From contig JAPQWV010001599.1 in NCBI GenBank assembly GCA_027422505.1, forward strand, positions 1 through 64,000: 64,000 nucleotides of DNA, in the 5' to 3' direction. This document shows, piece after piece, positions 24,521-34,749 of the stretch. The notes beneath the pieces are model-generated. The model searched no databases, was not told where the DNA came from, and saw only the letters and a program-made list of their open reading frames with translations. The first letter of the stretch is position 1. Each line of letters starts with the position of its first letter. Source of the DNA: Craterostigma plantagineum. Its lineage: Eukaryota; Streptophyta; Magnoliopsida; Lamiales; Linderniaceae. The translations under genes and the position numbers were made by a program.

Positions 24521-25855
24521 TTACAACTCTATATCACTAAGATGCTGTAAAAAATCCACGTCAGGTCTTCGTTCTGCTCTCAAGTTCATGGCCTTAATGT
24601 GATCCCAAACAACCCTTTTAATACTTCTCACAACCGTGTCCTCAGATCTGGCATCACCCCCATGGTGACGCCAATTGATCCAAATCATATAAAACACCGC
24701 TGTAATCACCGTAATTTGTAACTTGCTAACCTTATTCTTTCGCTTCCCGAGGTGTATCAGTAGTCTCTTCGTCCGCACCATTTCCTTCGGCAGCCGCAGC
24801 TTGATCCATATGCCAATCCTCTCCCTAACGAGATCACTGAAGTCACATACGAAGAACATATGGTCTATATCCTCAGCTTCCTTTTTACACAGCAGACATT
24901 TGAGGTCAGGTATGGCCATTCCCCATCGATATACTCTACCCCCTGTCAAGATTCGCCCATGTGCCACCAACCACAACAGCATTGAATGTTTTGGCACAGA
25001 CCATCTATTCCAGACTGCACTTGCAAGCGCAAATCGTTCCTCATTTCCAGCCCTCAGCCAATTGTAGGCTAATGTTGTGGTAAACCGACCATGCTCTGTA
25101 GCAGTCCATCGACCCATCACACAGACTTTTCTAAATAGCTCCTTGATCTTGTTTAATTTCCTCCATGCCGAGCTGCAGTCATTAGGAGGATCATATGCCC
25201 AAAAATCTGTTCCTTTCAGATAAACACCATCCAGCCATCTGATCCAAAGACAGTCCTTCTTCCCTGCAACATCCCTCATTAATCTCCCTATGCAAGCTAG
25301 ATTCCAGCTTCCACAGTTCCTTATGTTCAATCCCCCACAACTCTTCCTTCGGCAAACCAAATGCCACGCTACCAATGCATTCATTGTTCCTTTTTCATTC
25401 CTACCCCACAAGAATTCCCGACACCTTTGATCCACCAGTTCAACCACACTTCTGGGAAGTATGAATGTTGATCCCCAATACCCATGTAGAGACATCAGAA
25501 CAGAGTTAATAAGGAAGCACCTCCCTGCGTAAGATAAGTTCCTAGTTGTCCAGCAGTTAATCCTCATCACAATTTTATTTACCAGCTCTTGACAATCCCT
25601 TCGGCTCCATTTTGTAGGAGAGATGGGAACCCCCGGATATCTCATAGGAAATTGCCCTAGAGTGAAACCTGTTATCTGGGCCAACTCCTTCTTGGTATCA
25701 TCTGAGACCCCAGCAACATAGATTTGAGATTTCTGATTATTAGCTTCTAGTCCAGAGGTGGCATGAAACTGTCTTAAGCTGTCACAAATGAGCTCAACAG
25801 ATTTCCCTTGGGCCTTGCGTAGGACAATAAGATCATCAACAAAACAGAGGCTCAC
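24521..25855 (-). pseudogene. LINE ORF2, C-terminal half (RT end and zf-RVT domain)
   Basis: A 444-codon open stretch starting just upstream of the reverse transcriptase active site, FVDDL (family norm FADD) at residues 5-9. It continues through PMRYPGVPISPTKW and LSYAGRCFLINSVL, the CGGLNIRNCGSWNLACIGRL block of the plant thumb/connection region, and ends with a zf-RVT-like segment (VWNRWSVPKHSMLLWLVAHG, then CLLCKKEAEDIDHMFFVCDF). It is the best preserved part of the LINE. The ATG is internal, not a true start. Confidence 0.93.
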
Positions 25856-27221
25856 AATTCTTAAATGCTTACAAAGTGGATGATATCTAAACTCCCTCCC
25901 AGCTGCAGTAAATTGGAGTTTCCTAGTTAATTACTCCATAACCAACACAATGAGAAGGGGAGACATTGGATCCCCTTGTCGTAGCCCCCTAGCCCCTTTT
26001 ACATTCCCCTCCAATGTCCCGTTTATAGAGATTTGATAGGATACCTTGGTATGCACTCCTCAATCCAAGACACCACTTTAACAGGGAAATTGAGTTTCTG
26101 AAGCAATCTGCTAATGAACCTCAAGTCAACCATGTCATATGCCTTCCTGAGGTCGATTTTCATCAAACATCTTGGTGAGGCTGCTCCCCTTCTATACAAC
26201 CTTAGCAGTTCTGAGTGAGCAAAATGTTATGAGCAATCGATCTTTCCGGTACGAAAGCCCCTGGTTATCTTGCACAAGCCTAGGTAGCACCATCCGGATC
26301 CTAGAGCAAATTAGGTTGGAAATGCACTTATAGATAGTTCTGCAACATGAGATAGGCCTGTAGTCCTTGGCATAAAAAGGCAGCTCCACTTTTGGTATCA
26401 GGGTTATGGTGGCTCTGTTAAAAGTTTTCAGCAGATGATGGCTTTGGAAGAAATTCATCACCACCTGAGTAACATCCTCACCCACCACCTTCCATGCCTT
26501 CTTAAAAATTCAGTATTGTATCCGTCCGGCCCAGGGGCTTTTTCACTATGTATTGAGAACATTGCACTCTTGACCTCATCTCGAGTGAAAGGTTTGAGTA
26601 GGCTCAGCTGTTCCTCAGCAGAGAGGATATGGCCTTGCTTGATCACCTCATCCTCAATATCCTTTATGTGGCCCATTCGAGCACCCAATATCCCTTCATA
26701 ATATTCCACAAGATGCTAGCAATATCCTCTGGATGCTCCAATACTACCCCATCCTCTGTATATAACATGGACATTCTTATTTTATATCTCCTTTGCTTTA
26801 TTAGATCTTGAAAGAACCTAGTATTCCTGTCACCCTGTTTGAGCCAAGTACTTTTTGCTCTCTGGGCCAAGAATTTTGTGGCAGCCCTCGATAAGACTTC
26901 AAAATCAGCAGCACATCTTCTCTCTTCTTGAATCAGCAAGTGGTTTAGAGGCTCAGTATGGAGTTGCCTTTGGACCCTTTTCAAGGCAAGCCTGCTTCTC
27001 TCCATAGCATTGAGAATATCAGGGAATTGTGTTCTGTTCAGTTCCTTAAGGAGCCCTTTAAATCTCCTCAGTTTAGCTACCAATTTCCATTCACAGCTCC
27101 CAACATATTCAGCATGCCATGCTTCAAGCACCATCTCCATAAACCGCGGGGCGTCTGCCCACATATTTTGGAATTTGAAACTTCTCCTGTTAGGCCACTG
27201 GAACCCTATTCTCTTAATCAT
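25856..27221 (-). pseudogene. LINE ORF2, linker and reverse transcriptase N-terminal part
   Basis: 26664-27221 encodes the linker between endonuclease and polymerase (SFKFQNMWADAPRFMEMV, AKSTWLKQGDRNTRFFQ). 26458-26709 reads KSAMFSIHSEKAPGPDGYNT, and 26192-26488 reads RATITLIPKVELPFYAKDYR and PISCC, the classic LINE polymerase blocks. From 26190 to 25856 the expected blocks appear only in broken frames. Confidence 0.92.
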
Positions 27222-27908
27222 AATTGGAGTGTGGTCAGAGATGCCCTCCTCCAGCGCATAAGCTTCTCTGTCAGAAACTTGTCAATCCATGTAGAATTGA
27301 CAAACACCCAATCTAATTTGCTCCATACTCTATGCTCCCCCTCCTGTTTATTAGACCACGTGAAGTTACTTCCTTTCCTTGGCATTTCCTCAAGCTCACA
27401 GTCTCTGATGCAACATCTGAATTCCTCACATTCAGAAATCCCAACAGGAGCTCCCCCTATTCTATCCCCCATGTTCATCACACTATTAAAATCCCCCATA
27501 CTATCCAAGGGTATTGGTCAACCCTCTCAGATCAGCCCATAGCTCCAGTCTTTTATGAGCACTATTGCGCCCATACACACAAGTCAACAAAATTTCATCA
27601 TAGTGGTTGGTGATTCTAACATGCAGTAACTGGTCAGATTTCCTAATTACCCTCACATCCCATTCTTCCTGCCATAGCAGTAGTATTCTCCCATTTGGAT
27701 GGTGCTCCAAGTTATTCAAGTGGTGCCACCCTTTGAAACACCTCTCCATTATTAACTTCATATTTTCCTTCTTAACCTTGGTCTCCACTAAACAAGCTAG
27801 AGTAGTCTGTAAGTTTCTACATAACAGCCTGACCTCAGCTTGCTTGTGAGGGGTATTCATAGCCCTCACATTCCATACTAATGCTCTATCCATTAGGATG
27901 GACTCCAA
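27218..27908 (-). pseudogene. LINE ORF2 endonuclease
   Basis: 27501-27908 encodes WNVRAMNTPHKQAEVRLLC and CLVETKVKKEN, with the catalytic Glu, and ITNHYDEILLTCVYG. 27218-27508 continues in another frame with MGDFNSVMNMGDRIGG (the GDFN motif of AP-like endonucleases) and KGSNFTWSNKQEGEHRVWSK. This domain nicks the target DNA. A frameshift near 27500 separates the halves, and the final SDH-type motif is disrupted. Confidence 0.92.
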
Positions 27909-27944
27909 ACCTCTCCGTGAGAGGTTTGGAAGTATTATCCTTTT

Positions 27945-28382
27945 CTATATTTGAGGTGTCCCCCTTTTCCTGGCCCCTGTATGCCTTCCTTTTCCCTGAA
28001 TGTGACACTCAGCTAGCACCTCCCTGTCAGCCTGGCTCTGCTGCTTGGATCTCTCCAATCCCTGGTCCAAAGGTGCTGGGTCCCCTGAACAGCTTGAATT
28101 CATCACCTGGTCCTTTACTGTTTCCTCCTTTTGTTCTGGAGGCTGTTTAGGACTCCATTCCTTTTTTCCCCCTGCTTTCCTACACACCTCAACCTCATGT
28201 CCATACATGCCACAGTTCCCACATTTGGTTGGGTTCCACTCATACACAACCTCATGTTCCTGAATCTGCCCGTGTTCATGAATGAATGATACTGTCTTTT
28301 GCAATTCATTCTTCAGCTCCACTTCGACAAGCACTCTTGGAAACTGGATTCTTTCCTTCCTCTCTGTAACCCCATCTGCCAT
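27945..28382 (-). pseudogene. LINE ORF1, C-terminal part with zinc knuckle
   Basis: A 145-codon stretch with MADGVTERKERIQFPRVLVE and the knuckle CGNCGMYGHEVEVC (CX2CX4HX4C), the usual end of plant LINE ORF1. It is separated from the N-terminal part by a frame change at about 28382. Confidence 0.88.
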
Positions 28383-29173
28383 TATAGGATTCCCACTAGG
28401 CTTGCTATTTTACTCAGACTCTTGACTCCCCAGTACTTGAGCTCTAGATGTGGGAATTGAATCCATATTGGTACCTTCTCCACTTCTCCTTTCTTGAACT
28501 GAGTATTTGGTGTCCAAGGGGCTAGAATGACTGGTTTCTTGTCAACCTGCAGCACCTCCTCCTGCAGGACTCTGTCGCGTGTTTCAGTAGAATCAAACTT
28601 TGCCATGAACAGTCCAGCTCTCACTTGCAGCACTTTTTGCAGCCCATACTTCTTCCACATTCTGTTCAGGAAGCCATTCATGACAGAGAACGGCGGATTA
28701 GCACCCAGAACGTAGCATATTATCATAGTGTTCCAGTAGCTCACTTCCTCAGAGATGTCCTCACCCTCTACGTGTCCTAGGTTCTGTCCTTGTGTCTCAA
28801 CTGGTTCAACAAATTTCAGCTTAGTCCCCGCATTCCTCAGTTTAGAGATATCAAACTTCTCCCATACTGTTTTGTTATCCTCCCTCCTATTTGCCTCATT
28901 GATTTCCCCGCAGGAACCCTTCCTTTTCAGCGCCGTTAGGGTTTTAGCTAATATTGCAATTTCTGCTCGATCACCATGTTCCCCAGCTGGACTACCAATA
29001 AGCTGACCTATCAACCTCGTGACAGTCTCAAGCGGGGTTTCACTATGCGTAGATTTGGGTGTGCACAGATCTTGGGATGTGGTTGTGCTCTCCACGTATT
29101 GCTTGAATATCTCTGCAAAGCTAGATACTGCATCAGCTAACTGATATCTCTTTCTTTTGTGCGCTTCAGACAT
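28382..29173 (-). pseudogene. LINE ORF1, N-terminal part (DUF4283-like)
   Basis: 263 codons from ATG at 29173. The central part (VSYWNTMIICYVLGANPPFS, FLNRMWKKYG, FMAKFDSTETRDRVLQEE, PVILAPWTPN, PIWIQFPHLELKYWG) is the DUF4283 module of plant LINE ORF1. ORF1 protein coats LINE RNA. The ATG follows a leader of a few hundred bases. Confidence 0.9.
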
Positions 29174-29600
29174 AATATCTTATCTTTAGATGAACTACCT
29201 CTTCCATTGCCTTCTATTTCCAACATCTTGTTCATATTGTTCCCTCGGTACTATCTCAGGGTTCTCTCTGCAACGTTCCTTCAAGAATATTGTTCATATT
29301 AATTGTGCACCAAGCTGAGCAACAAAACGACAACAGGGATTGAGCAATAAAGAAAATGGCACAGTGGAAACATCATAAAGTTATAGCATAGCACCAAATC
29401 CACTACAAAACAAGCAAGAAAATCGAGAATCCACATCAAAACTAGAGTGAAACAAGCGAAAAATTCGAGATGCGAAACAAGCAAACCATTATCTAACCTG
29501 GGCACAATCAACGAGAGATTATCGCACGCAACCACATCAGCGCAACGGATCTTCTTGCAATCAATCATCACTTCTGTTTGATCGATTTTGGATCATATGA

Positions 29601-30466
29601 CAAGCTAGGGTTGTGTTCCCTTATTTGAGCTCATCGATTTGGTAGTTTTATATATTAATGGTCTACTTTTTATTTTATTCTGGGCTTGAGTCCAACAAAT
29701 AATAAATAAGAGAACCCTAATTCTAGTTTTTGATGTTCTTAAATAATACGGGAAAAAATATTGAAAATAATAAGTTTGAAAAATTTATAATATTTTTTTC
29801 TTTATGAAACTTTGTACGGGATGCACTTTGAATTTCGAAAACGGACCAGTCGTCCTCGAATTTCAAAATCCGACAAGTAAAGAGAAATTAAGGTACACTT
29901 GGATTTCGACGAAATCGAAATCGAAATCCGCCCCGTTACCAAGCGAAAAATTTGGTGGAAATCCGGATTTCAAATCAAAATTCGTTATCCAAACGGGGCG
30001 TAAGTGATTTTTCTTAAATATTGATTAGTGTGTCACCCATCAAAACTACTATTTACCCTTGATTTAAGTTTACCCCAGTTATATCCTCTAAAATCAATTT
30101 TTGTATACTTAATAATATAAAATTAAACTTGATATTATAATTTCACCTATTAAAGTAACTTTGAATGTAAGTTAATATTATATATTTACGGGAGTGCCAC
30201 AAAAACTAGTATGTAGTACGTACAATTCCTTCATAAGTAAATTTGCAACGAAATCCAAACAATGTACGTAAGAGTAAATAAACATATTACCCTGCAGTAA
30301 ATCCATAAACAATTAAAATTTGATTATTTGAATTCCTAAAAAATGTTACCAAATAATATGATAATGAGTGAAAGCTCCGTCGAATTTTGCATTACAACAG
30401 CAGGACATTCGATTAAGAGGATCACAACATTGCAGAGATGCGCAAAAAATAACGCCTGCCTTTGCT
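29601..30466. other. Flanking DNA between LINE and kinase gene; possible MITE fragment
   Basis: 29790-30005 is rich in AATTTCGAAA/ATTTCAAATC words, ends CCAAACGGGGCGTAAG, and resembles the sequence at 23965-24170 in inverse orientation. The open frame at 29804-30007 is part of this repeat. 30010-30466 should be the 3' flank of the ethanolamine kinase gene on the minus strand; no clear poly(A) signal assigned. Confidence 0.4.
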
Positions 30467-30612
30467 TCATGGGAGGGAATCAGTTGATTCTATTCGAGAT
30501 TTCGATATGTATGATTGCGATAACGACAAGTACTTTTCCTTTTGATTCTTGTTTTCGTTGTATCTCAAGAAAAAGTAACCATATAATCGAAGTCTATAGG
30601 TGACATCTTTGC
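30467..30612 (-). pseudogene. Ethanolamine kinase, last exon
   Basis: After a TCTCAG acceptor the exon reads AKMSPIDFDY, then, one base short, GYFFLRYNENKNQKEKY and LSLSQSYIS, ending at a TGA (30467-30469). The family reads ARMSPI-FDYLGYFFLRYNEYK here, so a single base is missing after the DFDY block. Confidence 0.9.
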
Positions 30613-30696
30613 CTGAGAATAATCGACGACGAAAATATTTTTCATCTTATTCCAAAAGCATGCGACGGAAAACACATTACGGGAGAGCTCATTTAC

Positions 30697-30715
30697 CCGT
30701 ATTAAAGCCCACATT
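30697..30715 (-). pseudogene. Ethanolamine kinase, exon fragment downstream of the CACTA insertion
   Basis: The minus strand reads AATGTGGGCTTTAATACGG before a GTAAAT donor, encoding W-A-L-I-R of the family block YWALWALIQ. The first three bases (30713-30715) are the outer target-site copy. Confidence 0.85.
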
Positions 30716-31035
30716 CAGTAGTAGAAAATGATACATAGGCGACGGCACCTTCGGCGACGGTTCCTCGAAAACCGTCGCCTATAGTGAACACGGTGGCACT
30801 TTCGTAATTTTTTTTTAGTTTTTGTTCATCATAGGTGACGGTTTCTTGTACAAAACCGTGGCCTATAATTGACGAAAGACTCCGACGACGGTTTCCTCTA
30901 CAATAACCGTCGCCTATATACATTATTCATTTATTTTTTTTCAAATACAAGCTTGGGCGACGGTTTCTTCAATGATATGATAAACCGTCGCCTATGTACT
31001 TTTAATTTTTTTTAATTTTATTTATTTTTATTTTT

Positions 31036-31250
31036 TAACATGAGTATGGGCGACTGTTGTTGTGTAGAAATCGTCGCCCAAAGTCTTTCAAATTTGTTTA
31101 TAAATTTATTTGTTTTTTATATGAGTATGGGCGACAGTTGTTGTGTAGAGACCGTCGCCCAAAGTCTTTCAAAATTTTTATAAATTTCTTTGTTTTTTTT
31201 TAACATGAGTATGGGCGACGGTTGTTCCGTGGCAACCGTCGCCCATGGTC
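31036..31250. repeat. Three tandem hairpin units in the CACTA left arm
   Basis: Three units of roughly 80 bp each start with ATGAGTATGGGCGAC, pass through GTTGTT and close with CCGTCGCCCA (CGTCGCCC), followed by AGTCTTTCAAA or a variant. Each can fold into a stem-loop of about 10 bp or more. Confidence 0.85.
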
Positions 31251-31499
31251 TATCGAAAATTTAATTAGCGGGATTCTGAAAATTTTAAACCCTATTTTAT
31301 TCTCCCTCTCTCTTTTCATTCTCTCTCTCATTCACTATCATCTCTCTCCTCTCTTCTCTCTTCCTTTTCTTCTTGTCATCTTCTTCGTTTTTCTCATCTT
31401 CATATCGTCCTTCTTCTTTTTTCTTTTTTCTCTGCTTCATTTTTTTCTTATCTTCATAGTCCTTTTTTCCCTTCTATTCTCTGCAGCAGTATGGCGATA

Positions 31500-31945
31500 G
31501 GAAGGATGCGGCGAAGGTGAGGCTGGCGATGGCGAATATGGGGATGAAAGGTAGCGGCGGTGGTGGATCTGGGCAGCGAAAATCCCGGCGGTGTCGGATC
31601 TAGGCAGCGGAACTCGAGTTGGTGGCAGATCTGGGCAGCGCAGCGGTGGCGGATCTAGGCAACGAGGCGGCGACGACGAGCTGGCAGCAAAAATCCCGAC
31701 GGCCAGCACCGAAGACGACGTCCGATGCCTCCAGCAGCTCAAGTTCTCCTTCAGGGACACGCAGAACCAGCTCTCCACGTCGATCGGCGTCCAAGGGACG
31801 GTGCCTAACTTCCTGTTAGGTGGCTGCTATGGGGGGTGGCTGGAGAAGGCCGGATCTGGGAGTGGCGGTGCTGTCTGCGACGCGGCGCTTGGGTTGATGT
31901 GGCTGCTAGGATCCACCTACGGGACAGCGGTTGCTTTTTTTTAAT
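31500..31945 (+). pseudogene. GC-rich cargo in the CACTA element, possibly a captured receptor-kinase fragment
   Basis: The segment contrasts sharply in GC content with its AT-rich surroundings. 31700-31782 encodes STEDDVRCLQQLKFSFRD and then TQNQLS, which resembles the N-terminal EDDVxCLxxxKxSLxDPxxxLSxW block of BIR/LRR receptor-like kinases. The LRR part does not follow. Before it, four degenerate copies of GGATCTRGGCAGCG occur (31560-31660). A CT-rich low-complexity run fills 31298-31480. Alternative: unrelated GC-rich filler. Confidence 0.4.
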
Positions 31946-32252
31946 TTTCAGTTGATGTTTTGGGCGACGATTTCTAAGACAAAAACCGTCGCCCATAATT
32001 ATTTTTTAAAAAAAAAATGATTTTGGGCGACGGTTGTTGTGACAGGAACCGTCGCCCATTCTTCATACAGCACCCTACGGGGTACTTTAGGCAACGGTTA
32101 CTAACAACCGTCACCCATAACCTATCTTCGGCGACGGCTGCACACCCGTCGCCCAAAATCACGCACATTGGCGACTGGGCTCTGAGCGACGCATATAAAT
32201 CGTCGTCCATGACCTATAACAACCGTCGCCCATGTGTATTTCTGTACTAGTG

Positions 32253-32328
32253 AATGCCCAATAGATGTGGGAAACTAGCATATAATTATTCGCCTCCACA
32301 TAAAGAGCTTCGAGGTCTACATCAGACA
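32253..32328 (-). pseudogene. Ethanolamine kinase, exon fragment upstream of the CACTA insertion
   Basis: After an ATGCAG acceptor it encodes VSDVDLEALYVEANNYMLVS and then HIYWA before the CACTA end. The family reads VSD-DLEALYVEANTYMLASHLYWALWALIQ. As read, one base is missing at the junction with the preceding exon. Confidence 0.9.
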
Positions 32329-32393
32329 CTGCATTTTCAATGATTAGAAGGAGATTTCTCGATGCTTAGATTGTTTAGTTATGTAATATATAC

Positions 32394-32460
32394 CTCTCCT
32401 GGTTTTTCGGGATTGAGATAGTGCCTAAAGAAAAGATATTGTTGATCTTTATTTGGGTAC
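32394..32460 (-). pseudogene. Ethanolamine kinase, exon YPNKDQQYLFFRHYLNPEK
   Basis: 67 bp between a CTGCAG acceptor and a GTATAT donor, encoding YPNKDQQYLFFRHYLNPEKP then GE. It joins the previous exon in phase, completing Leu of DYTL. No lesion inside. Confidence 0.92.
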
Positions 32461-32518
32461 CTGCAGCGGTAGTTATAGTACCATGAACAAAATTGCAAGG
32501 TAGCTCTTTGTCTTATCA

Positions 32519-32686
<168 letters not shown>

Positions 32687-32725
32687 TCAAGATTATATTT
32701 TAAGTGCTTATTAATATGATCCACG

Positions 32726-33218
32726 TGTTAGACTAATCTCAGTGTAGAGCCCACAACAATAGAACAAAACATACCAGCAGCCAAATAAGACAAATAGTGA
32801 AGAAAAAAAAGAAAGAAGCCAAGTAAGAAACGGATCCGAGCGAAGAAAAATAAATGTGAAGAAGAAAAAGAACCCACGCGTGAAGAGCAGCAAAAATCAA
32901 CTAAGCAGCAAAAGGAATACTAACAAATCTTGGAAATCAAATCTACGCTGATATCCTGCATGATTTAGCATTTTAATAATAGATATGCATGTTAAGTTAT
33001 ATACTATATATATGCATGCATGTATGTGTGTAATGAAGTGAGTGGAGAAGTGAGTGTGTGGTGAGTGGAGGAAAAGAAAAGGCACATAGTGCCATGTGAG
33101 CTTAGGTGAGTTTGTTTAGAAAAAAAGAGAGAAGGCACGTTGATGTGCATGTAATATAAAAAAATTGTTAAGTAAAAGATCTTCCTCTTCGTTCGTTCTT
33201 CTACAATAAAATAAAACA
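32726..33218 (+). repeat. Element D 5' LTR
   Basis: 493 bp, TGTTAG...AAACA. Compared with the 3' LTR I see about ten substitutions and a few 1-3 bp indels, so the insertion is fairly young but not new. Confidence 0.95.
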
Positions 33219-33223
33219 ACAAA

Positions 33224-33786
33224 ATGGTATCAGAGCCGAAGGTGTTAACGGAGTCGACAGAGCCGATGATGTCGCCAGAGCCGATGGTGTCAATGGAGTC
33301 GAGGTGGATAGCAGATGTCCACATGTTAGTCCCGCAACTCACCGAGAATAACTACGCAAGGTGGAGCGTAGAAATGAAGGCTTTGCTTGAAGAGCAAGAC
33401 TTATGGAAAATCGTCGAACACGGAGATACCCGACCCGATACGACGGGGTATACAAGATCGCAACATAAGACTTGGCGAGCTCCTTTCACAGAAATAATAT
33501 CACGATCCTCACCATCTACTATGCCATAGAAGATACCTGTTGTAGCAGAGAGATATGCGATATGAGAAAAGAAAAGGAAGCCTGGGAACTGTTGGAGAAA
33601 GCGTATAAAGTCGCTGATAGCAGCAACGAAGTTCAACCACAAAAACAAGGCGAACTTGAGACGGCGAAGGAGGACGATAAGAAGGTTGAAGGCGAACACG
33701 TACGAGAGATGGTGACGCGAGAACCGAGCGTGATAAAGATCACGCTGAGCCAGTGGTGGAAAAGAAAAAAGTCGAACCACCACTAA
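33224..33786 (+). pseudogene. Element D gag N-terminal remnant
   Basis: The first ATG (33224) lies inside the primer site, so the primer site itself encodes M-V-S-E. Then come VPQLTENNYARWSVEMKALL and EEQDLWKIVE, the DUF4219/UBN2-type start of copia gag. After a frame break (about 33450-33530), REKEAWELLEKAYK-like text (33570-33610) is the next gag block. Beyond that no capsid or zinc knuckle is seen; a charged Lys/Glu-rich segment follows (to about 33980), which could be gag linker or the acidic linker of a captured chaperone. Confidence 0.85.
33225..33236 (+). other. Primer binding site (initiator tRNA-Met), element D
   Basis: TGGTATCAGAGC six bases after the 5' LTR end. Confidence 0.93.
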
Positions 33787-34021
33787 AACCAGAGACGGGA
33801 AAAAAAGAAGGCGAATCATCAAAGATGAAAGGCGATGGCGATGGCGATGAAGAGGAGGAAATATATCCAAAGGCCGAGGAGCCCATGGAAGAAGAAAAGA
33901 AGAAAGAAGTTCCAAACGAAGGAGAGCTCGAGAAAGAAGAGGCGGTCGAAGAAACGCCGCCACGACAACACCTGAGATAGTCGAGGAGATCGACGCGAAG
34001 ACATCGGAAGATGCCGATGAG

Positions 34022-34462
34022 ATGAAAAACAAAATCGGCGAATCCATGCATGTGTCGTCGAAGGCGAACGTAAAAGCCATGGAGACACACGGCGATGAGA
34101 CTGTTGAAGAAATAACCCAGCAGGCTGAAGAAGCCATGCGAAGAGAGAACCAGGAGCGCGACGTGAAAGAGACGACCTGCGCAGCCACGACGGAGGCCAT
34201 GCGACCTGTTGTCGATAAAGTCACGACACAGAAGACTGGAGAACCTACGGAGGCCAGTCTTAACGAGAAAGAGCGCGTTAAGAAGGAAAAAGCGCGCCAG
34301 AAAGAAAAAGAAGTGAATGAGTGGATCAAGGCGAGAGACAGCCTTGAGGTCTATATGAACGACTTGAAAAATCGAAGCAACTACAAGTACAAGCTCGCCG
34401 ATAAATTGGATTTGGACGAGAAAGACGAGATCGCGACGACTACCAAGGGAGTCCCCAGCTGA
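34022..34462 (+). pseudogene. Captured BiP (ER Hsp70) fragment in element D
   Basis: A 146-codon open stretch. From about 34275 to 34455 it aligns without gaps to the helical end of the substrate-binding domain of plant BiP: KEVNEWIKARDSLEVYMND, then LKNR, then YKYKLADKLDLDEKDEI, against the family pattern KxVKERIDARNSLETYVYN and DKLADKLESDEKEKI. KLADKL plus DEK favours BiP over cytosolic Hsp70. The upstream half (34022-34270) is charged and not assigned. No intron interrupts it, consistent with origin from mRNA. Function as a chaperone is not expected, as the ATPase domain is absent. Confidence 0.82.
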
Positions 34463-34749
34463 TGAAAGATAACCAAAATATGAAGAAAAAAAAAATCGGC
34501 GAAAATTGCAGAGAAATCCCAGAGGAGGTCACGAATAAGATCGATGATCTCGTGACCAAAGATGCGACTGACGTACCAACGAAGGAGACCATGGAAATGC
34601 CAAGAAAGGCCCAAGCGATCCGGAGCTAAGGATCCAAAAGACACACCCGCGGATATTGGGCACGACAAAGACCGTGTAAAGGTCGTGGAGAAGGTCGCAA
34701 GTAAATTCAGGAAAAGTGATACGTTCGTGAATAAGAGACACAACCATAC

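Larger units (their letters stand above)
24428..29600 (-). mobile_element. L1-type LINE, degenerate
   Basis: On the minus strand: 5' leader (about 29174-29600), ORF1 (nucleic-acid-binding protein with CCHC knuckle), then ORF2 with AP-type endonuclease, reverse transcriptase and a zf-RVT/C-terminal region, ending at 24521. A short A-rich run (AAAGAAAAAAC on the element strand, 24428-24440) may be the tail remnant. ORFs are split by several frameshifts, so it is inactive. No target-site duplication identified; both ends are approximate. Confidence 0.9.
30716..32252. mobile_element. Non-autonomous CACTA (En/Spm-type) transposon
   Basis: The right terminus, read inward, is CACTAGTACAGAAATACAC; the left terminus is CAGTAGTAGAAAATGATAC, a decayed CACTA end. 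Both lead into GGCGACGG. The subterminal regions (30740-31250 and 31960-32235) contain a dozen or so palindromic GGCGACGGTT...AACCGTCGCC units, the typical transposase-binding layout of this superfamily. There is no transposase. Flanking triplets on the gene strand are ATT and AAT, a 3-bp target duplication with one change. The interior is GC-rich. Confidence 0.92.

Noticed and set aside
26958..27542. 194-codon plus-strand frame
   Set aside because: It is antisense to the LINE endonuclease and linker, which show clear family motifs on the minus strand.
29804..30007. 67-codon frame near the kinase 3' flank
   Set aside because: It lies in an AATTTCGAAA-rich repeat resembling the sequence left of the LINE; nothing supports a gene.
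31222..31500. 92-codon Phe/Leu-rich frame that looks like a membrane protein
   Set aside because: It is a translation of a CT-rich low-complexity run in the CACTA element.
33352..34329. 325-codon open frame on the minus strand of element D
   Set aside because: It is antisense to the gag/charged-linker coding stretch, is hydrophobic/Ser-rich low-complexity text, and has no family motif.
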